Source: Gymnopus androsaceus JB14 (lineage: Eukaryota > Basidiomycota > Agaricomycetes > Agaricales > Omphalotaceae). From it: a stretch of 64,000 nt of DNA. Of the stretch, positions 35,705 to 48,289 are shown one piece after another. The position numbers and the translations under genes were made by a program. Within the stretch, counting starts at the first letter, position 1, and every line of letters begins with the position of its first letter. The notes below the pieces were generated by a model. The model did no database searches, was not told where the DNA came from, and saw only the letters and a program-made list of their open reading frames with translations. The stretch lies in NCBI GenBank assembly GCA_009733575.1, contig ML769383.1, positions 434,001-498,000 on the forward strand. Reading direction: 5' to 3'.

Positions 35705-37075
35705 CTAGCGTGCGTATGGTGCAGGAACGCGGTACGGAGACGGACTGCGTCGTTGCATCCTGCCATATCTCTCCATCTCTACCCTGAGGTCCCTCTCACG
35801 CAAAGAGTTGTCTTCTGCCCTTCTACGGTGCTCGATCTCGCGTTTCATCTGCTCCAACGCGCTCATCTCCAACCTATGCGCGTCGTCGCGTTCTCGCTTC
35901 AAATCATCAATCTCCCGTTCTAATCTACGGCGTGTATCCCGTTCCGTATCATAGAAATCTTCGAGCTTTCGCTTTTTCGCGGAGACATCGGCCAAAAGAT
36001 CGGTTTGGTGCTGGAGTCGGTCACGAAGCGATTGTATTTCGCGATAATCAGGGCGAGGGGAAGGTGAACGTGGTCGAAGGGGAAGGCCCAACTGCTGATG
36101 ACGGGTCGCCAGAGGGAAGTTGCAGGAGCTGACTTCATCGTTCCGTAAACCTTCTGAAGCCATGTCTGCGATTTCTGGCGATGTTCAAGGGTGTTTTTCC
36201 CTTGAGTGAGCTTAACCAGATCGCTTTCACAGCTAGATAAGAGTAGAAATGCGGGCTTGAGCTCATGTTCCGGGATCGCATGACGTGCCATGACTGGAAG
36301 CAGAACCATGTATTAATACCAACGACTGAACACGACCAAAAGTCCTTACCTTCAAGCATCGCGTTCAAGACAGCCATTGCAGCATGAGGATTTCCCTGGC
36401 GACGATAAGATGCTCCGACAATCATCCAGTTTCCGCGTTCACTGCCCGTGCATGTCAAAAGCTCCACGATTTCTCGGGGATCAGACTGAAGATTTCTCAG
36501 ATCGTAGGAGAACAGCTCTCCGCACAAACACATCCGTATGTGAGTAGTGAACGGAAGGCAAGGAACGGTTATAGATTCAGCCGCTGTCGCTGAGTCAATG
36601 TAGGTCAACGTCGATTCAGGAGACTGGCGTGAAGCCTCCGTAGACGTAGTAGCGGCCACTGTAGACGATGGAAGAGAGGGATCGAAATTCGATGAAAGAA
36701 CTGTGGTTTCGTTCTTGTTAAGCAACCATGAGGCATCTGGTTTATAGGCACTACTGCCAGATGTGTGTAGGAGATTAGTAGAGGGAGTGAGAACGGCGGC
36801 ACGAGATGCGCGGACTTGTTCGAATAATCGCAACCACGGCTTAGGTCGACTTCAGGTACATTTTGGATGTTTCCACGCGAAAGATCTTTGCATCGTTGGT
36901 ACGATGGGTTATCGAGAGCGCCAGGATTGGCAGATTGACATTCGCTAATGAGAACAGGGTTTGTGGAGACAGGAAAAAGTCGCGTTCCAGAGTCGTTATT
37001 GAGACGAAGAGCGCGTCCTGAACTATCGTGCTCGGCTAGGTCATGACAGGAAGAGGGTGCTCCAGAGGAATACAT
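35705..37075 (-). CDS. Hypothetical protein with TPR-like segment and C-terminal coiled coil
   Basis: ATG at 37073-37075 (MYSSGAPSSCHDLAEHDSSG). The N-terminal half is disordered. A helical-repeat segment follows (ERGNWMIVGASYRRQGNPHA, AMAVLNAMLE, HELKPAFLLLSSCESDLVKL) that looks like TPR-type hairpins, then a strong coiled coil (RRRLEREIDDLKRERDDAHR, LEMSALEQMKREIEHRRRAE). The tail ends PYRVPAPYAR. The order resembles scaffold proteins, but I do not recognise a named family. Confidence 0.65.
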
Positions 37076-37686
37076 GGCCTATCTTGAAGAAAGTCAGTAT
37101 GGTCGACGCGCCAATAAGTAATATGCTACGCCGGACGCGTATGTTACCACAAGCGAAGATCTCTTGGATGTCGCCTTGGACTTTGACAGCGTGTACAGAG
37201 AAGCTATCTCGTAGATGGAAGATGAAAGGAGAGAGAGAAAAGGAAGATTAGTATTTGTACATCCGCGGTTGACAGAGAAGCACAAGAAGCGCTAGCCCGC
37301 CGCCTGACCCGCGCTTATCTCATGATCAGTTTTTGCTGTTTTTATCTCTTGCTCTCAGTCTTTGCTTCTGGTTTTCTCTTGCTCCAAGTCCAGTCCAATC
37401 TAGTTGCTTTGATTTTGATTTGATTCTGTAAGGTAATAATAGGAGATCAAGTCGCATGCATCTTAATGCAAATTCGCATTTGCCGTGGAATTAACTCTCA
37501 TCGCCTCTTCCTTCAGCTCCCAACAGAGTTGCTGCGCTTGCGGCTTCATATGACCTTTATATGACTTCAGGATGCAAGGCAACTCAATCCAAGCTCGGCC
37601 GAATATTGAGATCAGTCTCATGACGTTTCCGTTATAAAGCAAAATATGTCTTACAGCTTCTTCGCTTTGTTCCCAATCTTCATAGA
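37076..37686. other. Divergent promoter region
   Basis: Lies between the coiled-coil gene (minus) and the first GPI-anchored protein gene (plus). No gene or RNA seen. It includes CTTTTGCTC-like pyrimidine tracts at 37,330-37,400. Confidence 0.4.
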
Positions 37687-38656
37687 ATGCCTCGTTTCCT
37701 TGCTCTTGCTGCTCTTGCGTTTGGTCTGGGAGTATCGGCTCAAACGACGTAGGTTGTCTCATGCTTTCGGTAACGCTTCAAATCATAACATTCTGTCCCT
37801 ACCTAGCGGCCTTTCCTCACAATGCACCACAGGATTGGCTCAAATTGCAACTAATTCTACGTCTGCTTGCTTGAGCCCGACATCTTTGATATCCCTCTTT
37901 ACTGCCTCCAGCAACACATCCATTGTACAGCCTATAAACACATGGCTCAGCAGTGTTTGTGGAGTTCCTGCATGCAGTAACGCGACTCTCGCTGCTGTCG
38001 TTACAAATCTGACGGCTGCGTGTAGCGCGGAACTCAGCAGCTTCGGATTCACCTCTGAGAATACAGCGACCTTGATTTCAACCGTACAAGAAGCTTACCC
38101 CACAGTCAGAAATGTGATGTGCTTAGAAGAGTATGCATGATTTCACCGCTTCATTCAGATGATTAACTGACACTCATGGCCTTACCGAATTAGCGGCAGC
38201 ACGAACTGCGTCACCGAAACGCTTGACTAATATTCAAAACATTGTCGGTACGCTCACCCTCACCAATATCGAGGGACTTATCGCCACGGGCAATGTTTCC
38301 CTTCCGTCCAACGTTACGTGCACAAACTGTACTCAGGCTGCCTTCAATACAGTAAACACAGGATTCCCTGGCCTCTTTGGTTCCGAAAATTCGACGCTCC
38401 AACAACAATGTGGAAGTTCTTTCACCGGTAAGTATCAAGCTGTTTTATTCCCCGAGACATATGATAAACATTTTGTGACGCTGTAGATGGTTCTACCCCT
38501 TCTGGGATTGTCGAGAGCGCGAGCAATTCCACGGCCTCGTCCTCTACTGGATCGAACAGTGCATTGGGTGCAGTTTCGCTCATCTCGAAAAACACCCTTT
38601 TCGGCATCAGTGCTTCGGTGCTTTTCATCATTGGATCGGCCTTCGCAATGCTTTAG
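37687..38656 (+). CDS. GPI-anchored Cys-rich surface protein, paralog 1
   Basis: ATG 37687 begins a signal peptide, MPRFLALAALAFGLGVSAQT. After an intron come GLSSQCTTGLAQIATNSTSA, a CGVPACSNATLAAVVTNLTA block and VTCTNCTQAAFNTVNTGFPG. A Ser-rich stretch and a hydrophobic end (TLFGISASVLFIIGSAFAML) are a typical GPI signal. Paired Cys and many N-x-T sites fit a cell-wall or plasma-membrane surface protein. The frame changes by one base after ETL (about 38,222; CTT GAC TAA), see findings. A tandem paralog lies 540 bp downstream. Confidence 0.75.
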
Positions 38657-39196
38657 ATATCTCATCTCACTGAACCGTAACCGGACTTCTCTCCAAGGAC
38701 CTATCTCCATTTGTATACTACAATAAGAACGAATCTGTATCTCTCTAATGCTCCACTCCAGGCCTCCAACGAGTCTTGTTATAGACTTTGCTATTATGTT
38801 CAAGCCAAGGTCACTCAGCTAGTATTCTGCTGTCGTTCACCCCTGTCTCTGCTTGTCAAAAGCGATGTTGTTCTGACCTCTACCGTCAAGAACGATTGAT
38901 TCTGCTTTCAGGACCTGCTGTCACACTGTATTATTGGCTCTCCTCCTTGTCCGTTGCCTCCCCTAGTAACCATAAGATCGCTAAGCGCTGTTATTATAAT
39001 AGTGCCACAGTTTCTGTACCCTTGTTATGGGCCGGGCATCTGATGTGAACCGTTGTCGCGTCTTATATGATTGGCGTGCCGAGAATAGTGTTTCGTATTC
39101 TCCTCTTTCTTTCTCCTTCTATCTAGTCTGCTTTCTTTCCTTTCCGTTCTTTATCCTTCTTTCGACCTTTTTCTATCTTGACGATCATAATTCGAT

Positions 39197-40239
39197 ATGC
39201 TGGGCCATATGAAGAAATCCCTCGTTCTCGTCGCTGTTGCGACTTCTGCTGGTCTTCTTCCCGGTGTTCATTCGTAAGTTTTCTTTCGATGAGGGAAGTG
39301 CTGCCTATTTGACTTACCATGCGATTCAATTCCTAGGCTTTCTTTGAGTCAAGGATGTGAGAGCGCAGTCGAAGGGTTGTTAACATCCCCAGGTAAGTAA
39401 TTATTGAAACTGCTCGTTTCGGGTTAATAACCACTTCTCCAGATGCTGCCTGCTTAAACCCTTCTGCCCTATTGTCTTTCGTCCTTGGCAGTGATGCAGG
39501 ATCTATTCCATCCACAGTTAACAGCTGGTTGACTGGAATTTGCTCCACTGGATCATGTACTAACGACTCCATCTCGAGCGTTGTAACAAATGTTGCGTCT
39601 GCGTGCAGCTCAGAGCTTTCATCGCTGGGGATTTCCACGTACAGACGTCCAAGACGCTATTGCATATTGTGCAAGATGTCTACCCTACCGTTCGTGAAAT
39701 TGCTTGCTTGCAAGAGTGAGTCTTGGACAAATTCCTTCGCTGTCCTTGGCACTTATCCATTTCTATATCAATCAGCGACTCAACCAGCCAGTTGTGCGTA
39801 GTGGAAACGTTGAAACAACCTTGAGAGTGTTGTCGGTCAAGTAAACATCACTGACCTGAACGTCCTCAACTTGTTCTCCGTGTTTGCAAACAATGTGGAA
39901 AGTGTTGCGTGCACAGACTGTATGAAGGAAAGCTTCTCAATCGCAAAATCCAATTTCCCCAGTCTTGTGTCGCAAGCTGAACCCGATGCACAAGCTCTCT
40001 GCGGCGCGTCTTTCGTTGGTGCGTATCATGTATCCTCGAGTTGGGTTTGAAGTCTTACATTGTACTACTTTGTACTAGATGGGTCTCTCCCCACCACAGT
40101 TTCTCAAACCGCCAACGACGCAGTGTTCTCGACCACCAGCATAAACAGCAACGCTGCCTTCAAAGTGTCATACACTGCATTCGGCCCATCCTTTGCTGTC
40201 CTTGGCGCTGCCTTTGCCGCGTTTGCACTGTTGGCTTGA
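39197..40239 (+). CDS. GPI-anchored Cys-rich surface protein, paralog 2 (frame breaks)
   Basis: Starts MLGHMKKSLVLVAVATSAGL (signal peptide; ATG 39197 or 39209). Blocks parallel paralog 1: SLSQGCESAVEGLLTSP, DAACLNPSALLSFVLGSDAG, WLTGICSTGSCTNDSISSVV, ASACSSELSSLGIS, then in another frame TLLHIVQDVYPTVREIACLQ, then VVGQVNITDLNVLNLFSVFA, CTDCMKESFSIAKSNFPSLV and a hydrophobic GPI tail ending FAAFALLA. The frame shifts at about 39,640 and again at about 39,815. It could be a decaying copy, or the assembly has small indels. Confidence 0.65.
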
Positions 40240-40804
40240 TCTCACCTTACGACTGGTTCATGATGTGGTACTTATTGTAAAGTACATAGACACTGCTCCA
40301 TGGACTCGGATTCGGACTCGGACTATAACACTCAATCGGACTATGACACAGAGATAGAAAACGAGTACTATTTTATTATAACCCAGTGTTTGCTCTTTTA
40401 TACCACGTATTTTACTGAGTTGACCTTGGATCTGCTGTAGTATAGACAATCAACATACTGAGTAGATAATCTTCGCTTTATTATTAGCACAAAAAGTGAT
40501 ACGATGAGATCGACGATGCCTGAAGATCGTCGTGCAGCGGCCACCAGTGCCAGCACAAGCATATTTACTGTGACAAGTTTCATCAAAATCATGGAGGTCA
40601 TGGTAGAGTCGTAGTGCTGATCGTAAGAGGTCATCGCAAGGAAATGAAGAAGAGAAGAATGGACAAAAAAAAAGAAAATATAAATCAATAAACATATACG
40701 CCAAAGGGAACCTAAGTAAGGTAGTAAACAAAGAGTGTGTATTAACATGAATCGGAAAAGCAAAACAGAACAAGGCAATGAATTTACACGCGAAAGCAGA
40801 AAGC
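40240..40804. other. Convergent intergenic region
   Basis: 3' flanks of the GPI pair and the SAM-domain gene. A short GGACTCGGATTC-type tandem repeat lies at 40,300-40,322. Nothing else seen. Confidence 0.4.
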
Positions 40805-43242
40805 TCATCTTCTTCCACCCAGTTTCTTCGCAACCACCCTTAGCACAACAGCACATACGCCCAGGCCCACAAGCAGAACGTACGGAGGAAGCTGAGAAAG
40901 TGTCTGCGGGTCAAGATTCGGAGAAGACTTCCAGTATTTCGGGTCAAAGAGACGCGGTTGACCAGATGAAGGCTGTGGACCTGACGAGGAAGAAGGACTG
41001 AAACGGAATAGACCGCTTAGAACTTTGCGTACGATGGGCGGCCATTCGGCTAGGAATGCAGTCTGACTCTCGTCGGTGGCCTTTGCTACTTCGGCCTCTT
41101 CTTGCGCCTTTCGTTCCTCTTCGGCTTTTGCTTGAGCGATTCTTTTAGCCCTTCGCTCTTCTCGAGCGGCATTCGCTACCTCGAGCTCTTTGACCTCGAC
41201 TTCCAATACATCCACTTTACGTTCCACTTCGCCCAACCTGGCTTTGAAGCCTTGTAGGAGCTCGGTGGTTTCAGCAATGGAAGTACGGATCATTTCCTCA
41301 TGGGTTTCTTCTTCCTTTGGCTCCTCAGCTCCTTCGAAGGATATATCTTCCGGCTCGAGAAGAGGTATTAGGGAAGGATGAAGGGGGATCTCCGGAAGAG
41401 GTCTGGATGGAGTATGAGTTCCCGAGCCTTCTCCAGTCTTTGTAGGAACAGCAGGAAATGCAAATTCCATATTGTCTCCAGACCCTAATGACCCCGTCGA
41501 CTCTTCCTGGATTATCCCACTGGTATCCTCAGAATTCCCAAAGATGTCTTTGGCACTCGATGTAGAAGACATCGATGCTGGAACAGGAACTTGCGACGGC
41601 ACTCGCTTGGCGGTGGCCTTGCCTGGACCCTCTGCCTCTGCCTCCCAAGCATACACACCACCCCGTTTCTTAGCTTTACCCTTTCCTTTGGATATCGAAA
41701 ACGTGCCTATGGACTTTGCATAGCTGTGATTCGATGTTTTGAAGGTAGATGCTAGATTGGGATGACTACCAATGACATCTTCTGGCTCACCCTGCTGAGC
41801 CAGAAGGTCTTCGATTGAAGGCTCCTCTTCCTTGAAGGCATGGGAAGAAGACGAAGGCTCCATTGCGCTGGGAGGAGGAGTTGGGAGAGGACGGGAAGAG
41901 GTGATTGTGGAAACATTGTAGCTGTCTACTGGAGAAGTAGCCACTCCAGGTTCGCTACCATCATCGGAAGAAGATGTGGGCGAATGAGAGCTCCCAAAGC
42001 TTCCGCTTGAGATACTACTCGTGCTTCCACTCCTTTCTCTCCTCAATTTCCGAAGTTGTTCCAGATCCATCTCCCGCATGCCTTTGATCTCCTGCAACAG
42101 TTTCGCCGAAGTCGGATCTCCCTCATCAAAGCTGGAAGAACGTTCGAAAGAGTCGACCATACCCTTAACTCTGCCGTGACGATGTCGACCGGCATGGGAA
42201 TGACGGGATTGGGCATCAGGAGAGGTCGAAAACCGATTCGCACTGTATGATATCATAGGACTGATACCGGTAGGTGAGAAAAGATCTTCGGTAGATGATG
42301 ATGATGATGCAGAAGAGTATACAGGCAGGCCGTTTGGAAAAGTGGAGGAGACTTGATAGTACTTCCGCCACCAGCAGACTTGAATCGGGATCGAGTAGTC
42401 TGAGGCTGGGAAATGGAGCGACGTCTGCGATGAGGGGTAGAGTCGTCGTCTTCGTCTTCGTCACCAGGAATGGCAGAGTCGTCACCAGCAGGAGGAAAGT
42501 TTATCCCACTCTGATCCCTTTCAAGGTCAAAACCCCAGATGTGACCTTTGAGAACATTCTGGCGAAGGGTCTGAGACGCTCTGAGCAAAGCACTTTTCCA
42601 TAGCTTGTTCACACCGTATCTGATTGAACGGTTAGAACAGTGCAGATAAACGTTATGCCTTACTTACGTTTCCAAAACAGCGTCGTCGAGCCTGAGGAAG
42701 ATCTTTCCCGTAATCTTGCTCTCTCTAACAAAGACAGCTATATCACGAGCTACCTGGGGAGGAAGCTGCATTGACTCTCCAGATTTGACTCGCAGAGCAG
42801 TAGAGAGATATGCGCAAAGTTGGGAGGGAGTCCATAATTTCGGGTTCGGAGGAAGGTCCTCCAAAGTTAAAGGTGCAGATAGTTTAAAGGGTTCCGCACT
42901 GGAAGGCGAAGGAGGAACGGGTAAAGGACGGGGAATATTATCCAAAGACAAACTGGTACTGTATCGATGTCTGTGACCACTGTGTTTGCGAGGACCTGGA
43001 CTTGTCGATGGAGGAGTCTGCGGGACATAATGATGGCGAGCTGAATCATGATTATTAGAAACGGAGTTGGATCGCGTCAAAAGGGCTGTGGACGTTGTTA
43101 TAATAGAGTATGGATGTGCATTTGACTTTAAATTTCGTAGGAACTGGCGGAGCATTCGTGCATTTGATTTTGAAGAGTCTTTTGTAGGAGAAACTGGCCG
43201 GGGAAAGCTGAATTCATGCGCAGAACTCATTGCAGAACTCAT
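40805..43242 (-). CDS. SAM-domain protein with coiled coil and C-terminal membrane anchor
   Basis: ATG at 43240-43242. A disordered N-terminus precedes a SAM domain (WTPSQLCAYLSTALRVKSGE, ARDIAVFVRESKITGKIFLR, LDDAVLETYGVNKLWKSALL). Then comes an acidic/basic linker, another long Ser-rich region, a coiled coil (EVERKVDVLEVEVKELEVAN) and a single C-terminal helix (YVLLVGLGVCAVVLRVVAKK) before LGGRR and the stop at 40805-40807. This is the layout of a tail-anchored adaptor. The frame changes near 42,330 between GGGSTIKSPP and FPNGLPVYSSAS with no normal-length intron. Only 131 bp separate its start from the divergent gelsolin gene. Confidence 0.75.
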
Positions 43243-43373
43243 CGCAAATGGAGGTTGGTGAGAAAAGCCTCGTGGGTATAGGCGCCCATCTCTAAATTCT
43301 GACCACCGACCGCAAGCCAGCCAGCCACAAGCTTTTCTATAAATTTATGCTGAATCTCTTTCATTAAACCATT

Positions 43374-46300
43374 ATGACTTCTCCATCGACCCCATCTCGC
43401 TCACGTTATTCAGGCTTGCCCAAGCCAGACTCTGCAGAAGGTGTAGGCGAATGGGCTCGCAAGATCAAGGCTCTGCAGCAGCAGGTCGATGCAGACGAAG
43501 AAGCAGAGCATAAGCGACTCCAAGACGAAATTGCTGCTTCTCGTATCGCTAGAAAGCGTCGTAGTAGAGGCGTTGCATCTCCTACTAATCTTGAGTTCGG
43601 TCAGTACATTCCTATTCATCTGCACCAGCATCGCTCACTTTAATATACAGCTAGTAGCAGGGAATCGTTACCAGGAGTCACAGACAAGCCTTCTACATCA
43701 GTTGCTGATAGGCAGCAAAGCCAGGCGGAAGCTTTCCAGAAACTCAGCGGAAGCTCGAGTACACATCCTCCTGATGCTGTAAACTCTATTGCTTCTGCAC
43801 GAGCATGGATGTCATCTGCATCCACTAGTGCGACCGCATCTAAGCCTTCCGGCCCAATCTCTCTAGCAGCATTCATGGGCGGAAGAGCCACAGGTCCTGT
43901 ATTGAATAAACATGCCCCTCAGCAGGATGCTCACGATCCTACCCAGTTCAACCAGGAGCGAACACGGATCACTGCGCCGCATCCTGTGTTTGGAAAGGGA
44001 GGTGTAGCCATGCCTGGAATGGCAGCTACCAATCGTTTTCCTCGTAAAGATGCAAATGGGAGCACTCCTCCCGTAGTGTCTCCCAAGTATGGCAATGGGC
44101 GTACAGGCGTTACTTCTACATTGCCTACTGCAATACCATCCAACTCTTTTCCCGCTACCTCTTCGCGGGACGTTCCGGTTCGCCAACAAAACAGGTCGAT
44201 GAGCGACCGATATCACCCCAGAAGACTGGGGGCCGGGGCAGAACAACCAGCACCCCGAGCGGGAACTAATGGCCTAGTCCCGAAGATCGTTCGGCCTCAC
44301 CACATAAGAATGGAGCTAGAGAGCGAACATTCAGCAATCCGTCGCCCTCTTTCCCTCTTGCTGCTCCTGTACCTTCCGTCGAAGTGAGGCCTCTCTCTCC
44401 CCAGAAAACAGGACGTCGAGACCGTACGATAAGTACTCCTGGAAAAGTGACATTTTCAGTATCAGGCTCGGATGACAGTCCAATAAAACGACCTGTTTCG
44501 ACCAGCTTTTCGCCTCCTTCCAAAACACCAGCACAAGCTCCATCCTTTCCTCCTTCCAAGTCGCCTGTGGTAACGCCTTCTTTGGCGAAATCCATTCGAC
44601 CAGAGCCGAAACCTTCCCCTCAGGGACCACAGATCACGCTCCCTAACAATACTTCACCGGCATTTTTGAAGCCACCGGTACAGAAAGAACCTACGCCTAG
44701 TCTCAGTCGGCTACAAGGGCGTGGATTCGTATCCAATATGGTCAAAGCCAGTCAGAGTCCTCCTTCATCCACCCAAACAACCCCGGATCGGTCTGTTCCA
44801 GGTGCGCGCAAGGCTACAGTGTTGGATAGGTGGCAGCCTCGTGGGGCAAGTCCCTCACCGACCTCGCCTCCTCCCGTAGCTGCATCGCCGAAACCCCCCG
44901 TCATGCGCAAATCCTGGACGGTCGATCCAACCCCTTCGCTAAAGCCCGCGGCTGTAGAGTCTCCCAAACCATCTAGGACATTACCGTTGATGTCCAAGGA
45001 TGACAGTGATCCCATTCACCCAAGGCGCGATTCGCAGCCTATGCTCAACCCGCAAGGCACAGGCCTGGGTTCAGCAACCACACTCGTGGTGTTCAAACCA
45101 ACTACTGACGAAGAAGAGCTAGATTCTTTTGGAGACGTCAGTGAGCTGGGTGTAAAGCGTAGTAGTGCTGCCACTACTATGCCTTCTCAACAGAAGCTTC
45201 CAGTGGCTACTGGACAGCCTTTGAATCACGTACGTTCATTTTGGTAAACTTGTGTGTTGGATTATGCTCAAAATGGACTGGTTATATCTTCTTGCTTTCT
45301 TGCTGCTACTACATACATCTTAATTCATTCTATTGCATTTCCCCTTCTCCTTTTTCTGCTCTACAGCCGACAAAGGAACGAGCTCGCAAGCCAAAGAAAT
45401 CCCGAGGACCTGGTGGGGTGAAAGATGAAGGTTCCTCAGCATCAGCGCTCTCTGAACCGCGCAATCCAGTCCCTCAGCCGCGGGTTGAGCCTAGTCTCGC
45501 GACCGTCACGCCGCCTGATCCTGAGTCTCCGACTCGCGCTGAGCCTCCGAGACCTTCTCTGATATCTAGATCCTCAAGTGGATCGGGAAACGTAGGAAGA
45601 ATTACGGATCGCTGGGCTGAGCAGGCTATCATTGGTGTGAGGCCCGTAGGATCGTCACATCAGTCCTCCGAGCCCGAGCCTCCCAAGTCCAGTGGTATGG
45701 CAGGAAGAAGAGCTCTTCCGGGGTTGGCATCATCTACCCCTACTCCGCCTAATAACAATGCACCTGGTGTCCCTAGGGCTTTCCAAGTCACTCATTCCGA
45801 GCCACCCGAAAAGATGGTAGTGTCTCCCAGTCCGCCGTCCAAGTATCCTTTTGAGCCAACACGCCCAACCACCCCCAATCGCCATTCCCGTATCCCTAGT
45901 ACAGGAAACCGACCGACGGTGATGGATGTCGCTCAGGCTTTTGCAGACCCCGATATTCATAGTCCTACCGCTGCCGAAGAATCTCCTGAATCAGAGGAAG
46001 AGCCTGAACCACTACCAATGTTGAAGCCCACTCTACGCCAAAACATCATTCCGCCTGCTTTCGCAGAAAAACGACGGTCCAGCTACAATGAAAAGTATTC
46101 TGCGCTCGTCTTGCCTCCGTTGAAAGAGGAGGCGACCCCTACTCCAACGCCTGCAGGTACACTCGCGCGGGGGATTTCTCCGGTTGTTCAAGCTGAGATT
46201 GAGCAGAGGCAGAGTGTGCAAGATGTATTTGATCACAAATCTGTGCGGACGGCGTCTGAGATTTCGGATGTGGTTCAAATAAGTGAGTTGGTTACTTTTC

Positions 46301-47904
46301 ATGCGTGTTGTGTACATTTTCTCTAACTAGACCATTTGTAGATCATGATGATCCACCTTTACCCAAAATCAACATCGACGCTTTGCTCAGAGCCCACCAG
46401 CCTTCCACGTCGAATACTATTGCAGATGCCACGACGATATCGGTGGAGGTGATGATTATATCCGGTAACAACGCGACAGCAATTTCTCGGGACCCAGAGA
46501 TTTTTTACGATGCTGAGGTTTTGGCTGTCATACATCGTTCAAAGTCAAAGTCTACCGGTCTTGTGTCGACTGCAGTTTGGGGCTGGTTTGGAAAGAATAG
46601 TCAAGTGAGTGAATTGGAGAGAAGTAAGCTGGAAGAGCTTTCCAAACGATATGGGACGACGTTGGTGAGTTGCTTTAAAAATAAAAATTGTGTCTCGATG
46701 TTAGAGTAACTTGCTACGCAGATTGAAGTCAACCAGTACGAGGAGCCGCTGGATATGCTTCATGTGCTAGGGAACAAGTTCGCTGTACGGCAGGTTAGTA
46801 ATGCTAATATCCAGCCTCGATATTATTGTACTCACACCTTTTCAGGGTAAGCGAGCACATTGGTCCGCGGATAACACCGCTATGCATGTAGTCCGCTCTA
46901 GGAAGGGAGTCGTCTTCATTGACGAACTTGATCTAGTGGGTGTACACATTCGAATCTGTTGGCGGTAAATACTGATCGAACCTAAGAATGTCCGAAACCT
47001 TTGTTCAGGCTTTAGCTACTGTCTCACCGTTCTTGAATCAATCTACGTTTGGTATGGACGTGGATCTTTGGAAGCTGAACGAAAGGCAGCACTTGCTTAT
47101 GGCCGCTCACTGGGCGCTGACATTGTTGAACTTGAGGAGGGGCAGGACGACGGAGCGGAAATGTTTTGGATGATCCTTGGAGAAGATGCCTTTGCGAATG
47201 CCAATTACTGGCAATGGCGCCCCTCAGCTGCTGATGCCGCTCCCCGAGTTTGGGTAGTTTCAGAGCCAGAAGTATGTTTCTTGAGTATCGTGGGTTGGTC
47301 TTCATGTTCATTTCATTTTTTTCAGGTCAAGCCTATAGAATTCATGAACGTCAAGGATGCATCCACCGCAGTTCAGGTGCTTGACTGCCTTTATGAGTTT
47401 TTTGTCGTTGTGGGTAGCCAAGCTCGTGCTCAGAGGCAAAACATCAGACTTGCTCTTCATGTTGCGTCGGTGCGTGTTTTTTAATCATCTGATATATGAT
47501 CAAGTATATCTCAAGTAAAAAATTCAGGAGCTCGTCAAACGAGTCGCTGTACAAAAACCCTACGCCCCTTCTATACACGTTGTCGTTCTCCCCTCTCAAG
47601 TGCCATTGGATCTTAAACTACACTTCCGCGAACTTGACGAATCTTTGGTGGTGTGTCCATTTGCTGCTCGGTGAAATGGTTTGACTGACGAATCGCATCG
47701 TAAGAACCTCAAGGATGTTCCTGATCATATGAATCTCCTCTCATTGAACGAGGCTCAGGATCATGTCAGTATTTCCGCTGTCTTCGACGTTCTCTTCAAC
47801 AGTTGAATTAATGCGTTTTTCAGTTACAACGTACATCCTGGGAGAAGTTTTCTCTTAGAGATCCTCTCATGCTACCATTAGGAATTGATCCCCAACTTTT
47901 ATAA
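43374..47904 (+). CDS. DUF4045/gelsolin-repeat actin regulator
   Basis: Long fungal villin/gelsolin-related protein. ATG 43374 (MTSPSTPSRSRYSGLPKPDS). A coiled coil (WARKIKALQQQVDADEEAEH) is followed by a very long Pro/Ser-rich region with repeated short motifs (ISLAAFMGGRATGPVLNKHA, KATVLDRWQPRG, RITDRWAEQAIIG). The C-terminal third has gelsolin folds: STAVWGWFGKNSQVSELERS; VVFIDELDLGSSYCLTVLES with IYVWYGRGSLEAERKAALAY; DIVELEEGQDDGAEMFWMIL. It ends PLMLPLGIDPQLL at 47904. At 44,200-44,300 the frame switches; an 86-nt intron (CAAAACAG|GTCGATG to GGCCTAG) would restore it. Likely severs or caps actin filaments. Confidence 0.8.
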
Positions 47905-48059
47905 TAACCTAATTGTATATCATTTCTCACTCTGGAACAGTCTTCAACATAATCCTTTGTATTTTTTCAGTCAAACTCGAAATCATAATGCACAAACACA
48001 TCGCTCATCTAACGAAGACACCCGAACACCCTCGTCAGCTGCTGCCTTAGTATTAATGC

Positions 48060-48190
48060 TACGAATTTCAATAGAGTTACCTAACGGGTCTTGCTCGCGA
48101 GAACCCCATCTATTGTTACAGTATAAAAGTATCTTCTTGACGGAAGTGCGCTGTGGTCAATTCTTAGGTGTGGTGGTGAGCATTGAGAAA
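48060..48190. repeat. Duplicated promoter segment
   Basis: GGTCTTGCTCGCGAGA....CCATCT.TTACAG.ATAAAAG.ATC.TCTTGACG..AGTGCG.TGTGGTC occurs here and again at 48,890-48,966, where it is the promoter of the GH17-like gene. The upstream copy has lost its gene. Confidence 0.7.
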
Positions 48191-48289
48191 CTTTGAATAA
48201 TCTGTATACTGATATATGACAATCCTGGCAAGAGTAAATGGCTATGTAGCATTAAGAGCTCTGTATTATAGTTGGCACTTGTGGTGGGT

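Noticed and set aside
35431..35766. Minus-strand frames between RPS5 and the coiled-coil gene
   Set aside because: No recognisable motif, and they overlap the coiled-coil gene's stop and 3' flank.
40735..43261. Long plus-strand open frames opposite the SAM-domain gene
   Set aside because: Antisense shadows of a biased Ser/Glu-rich coding sequence.
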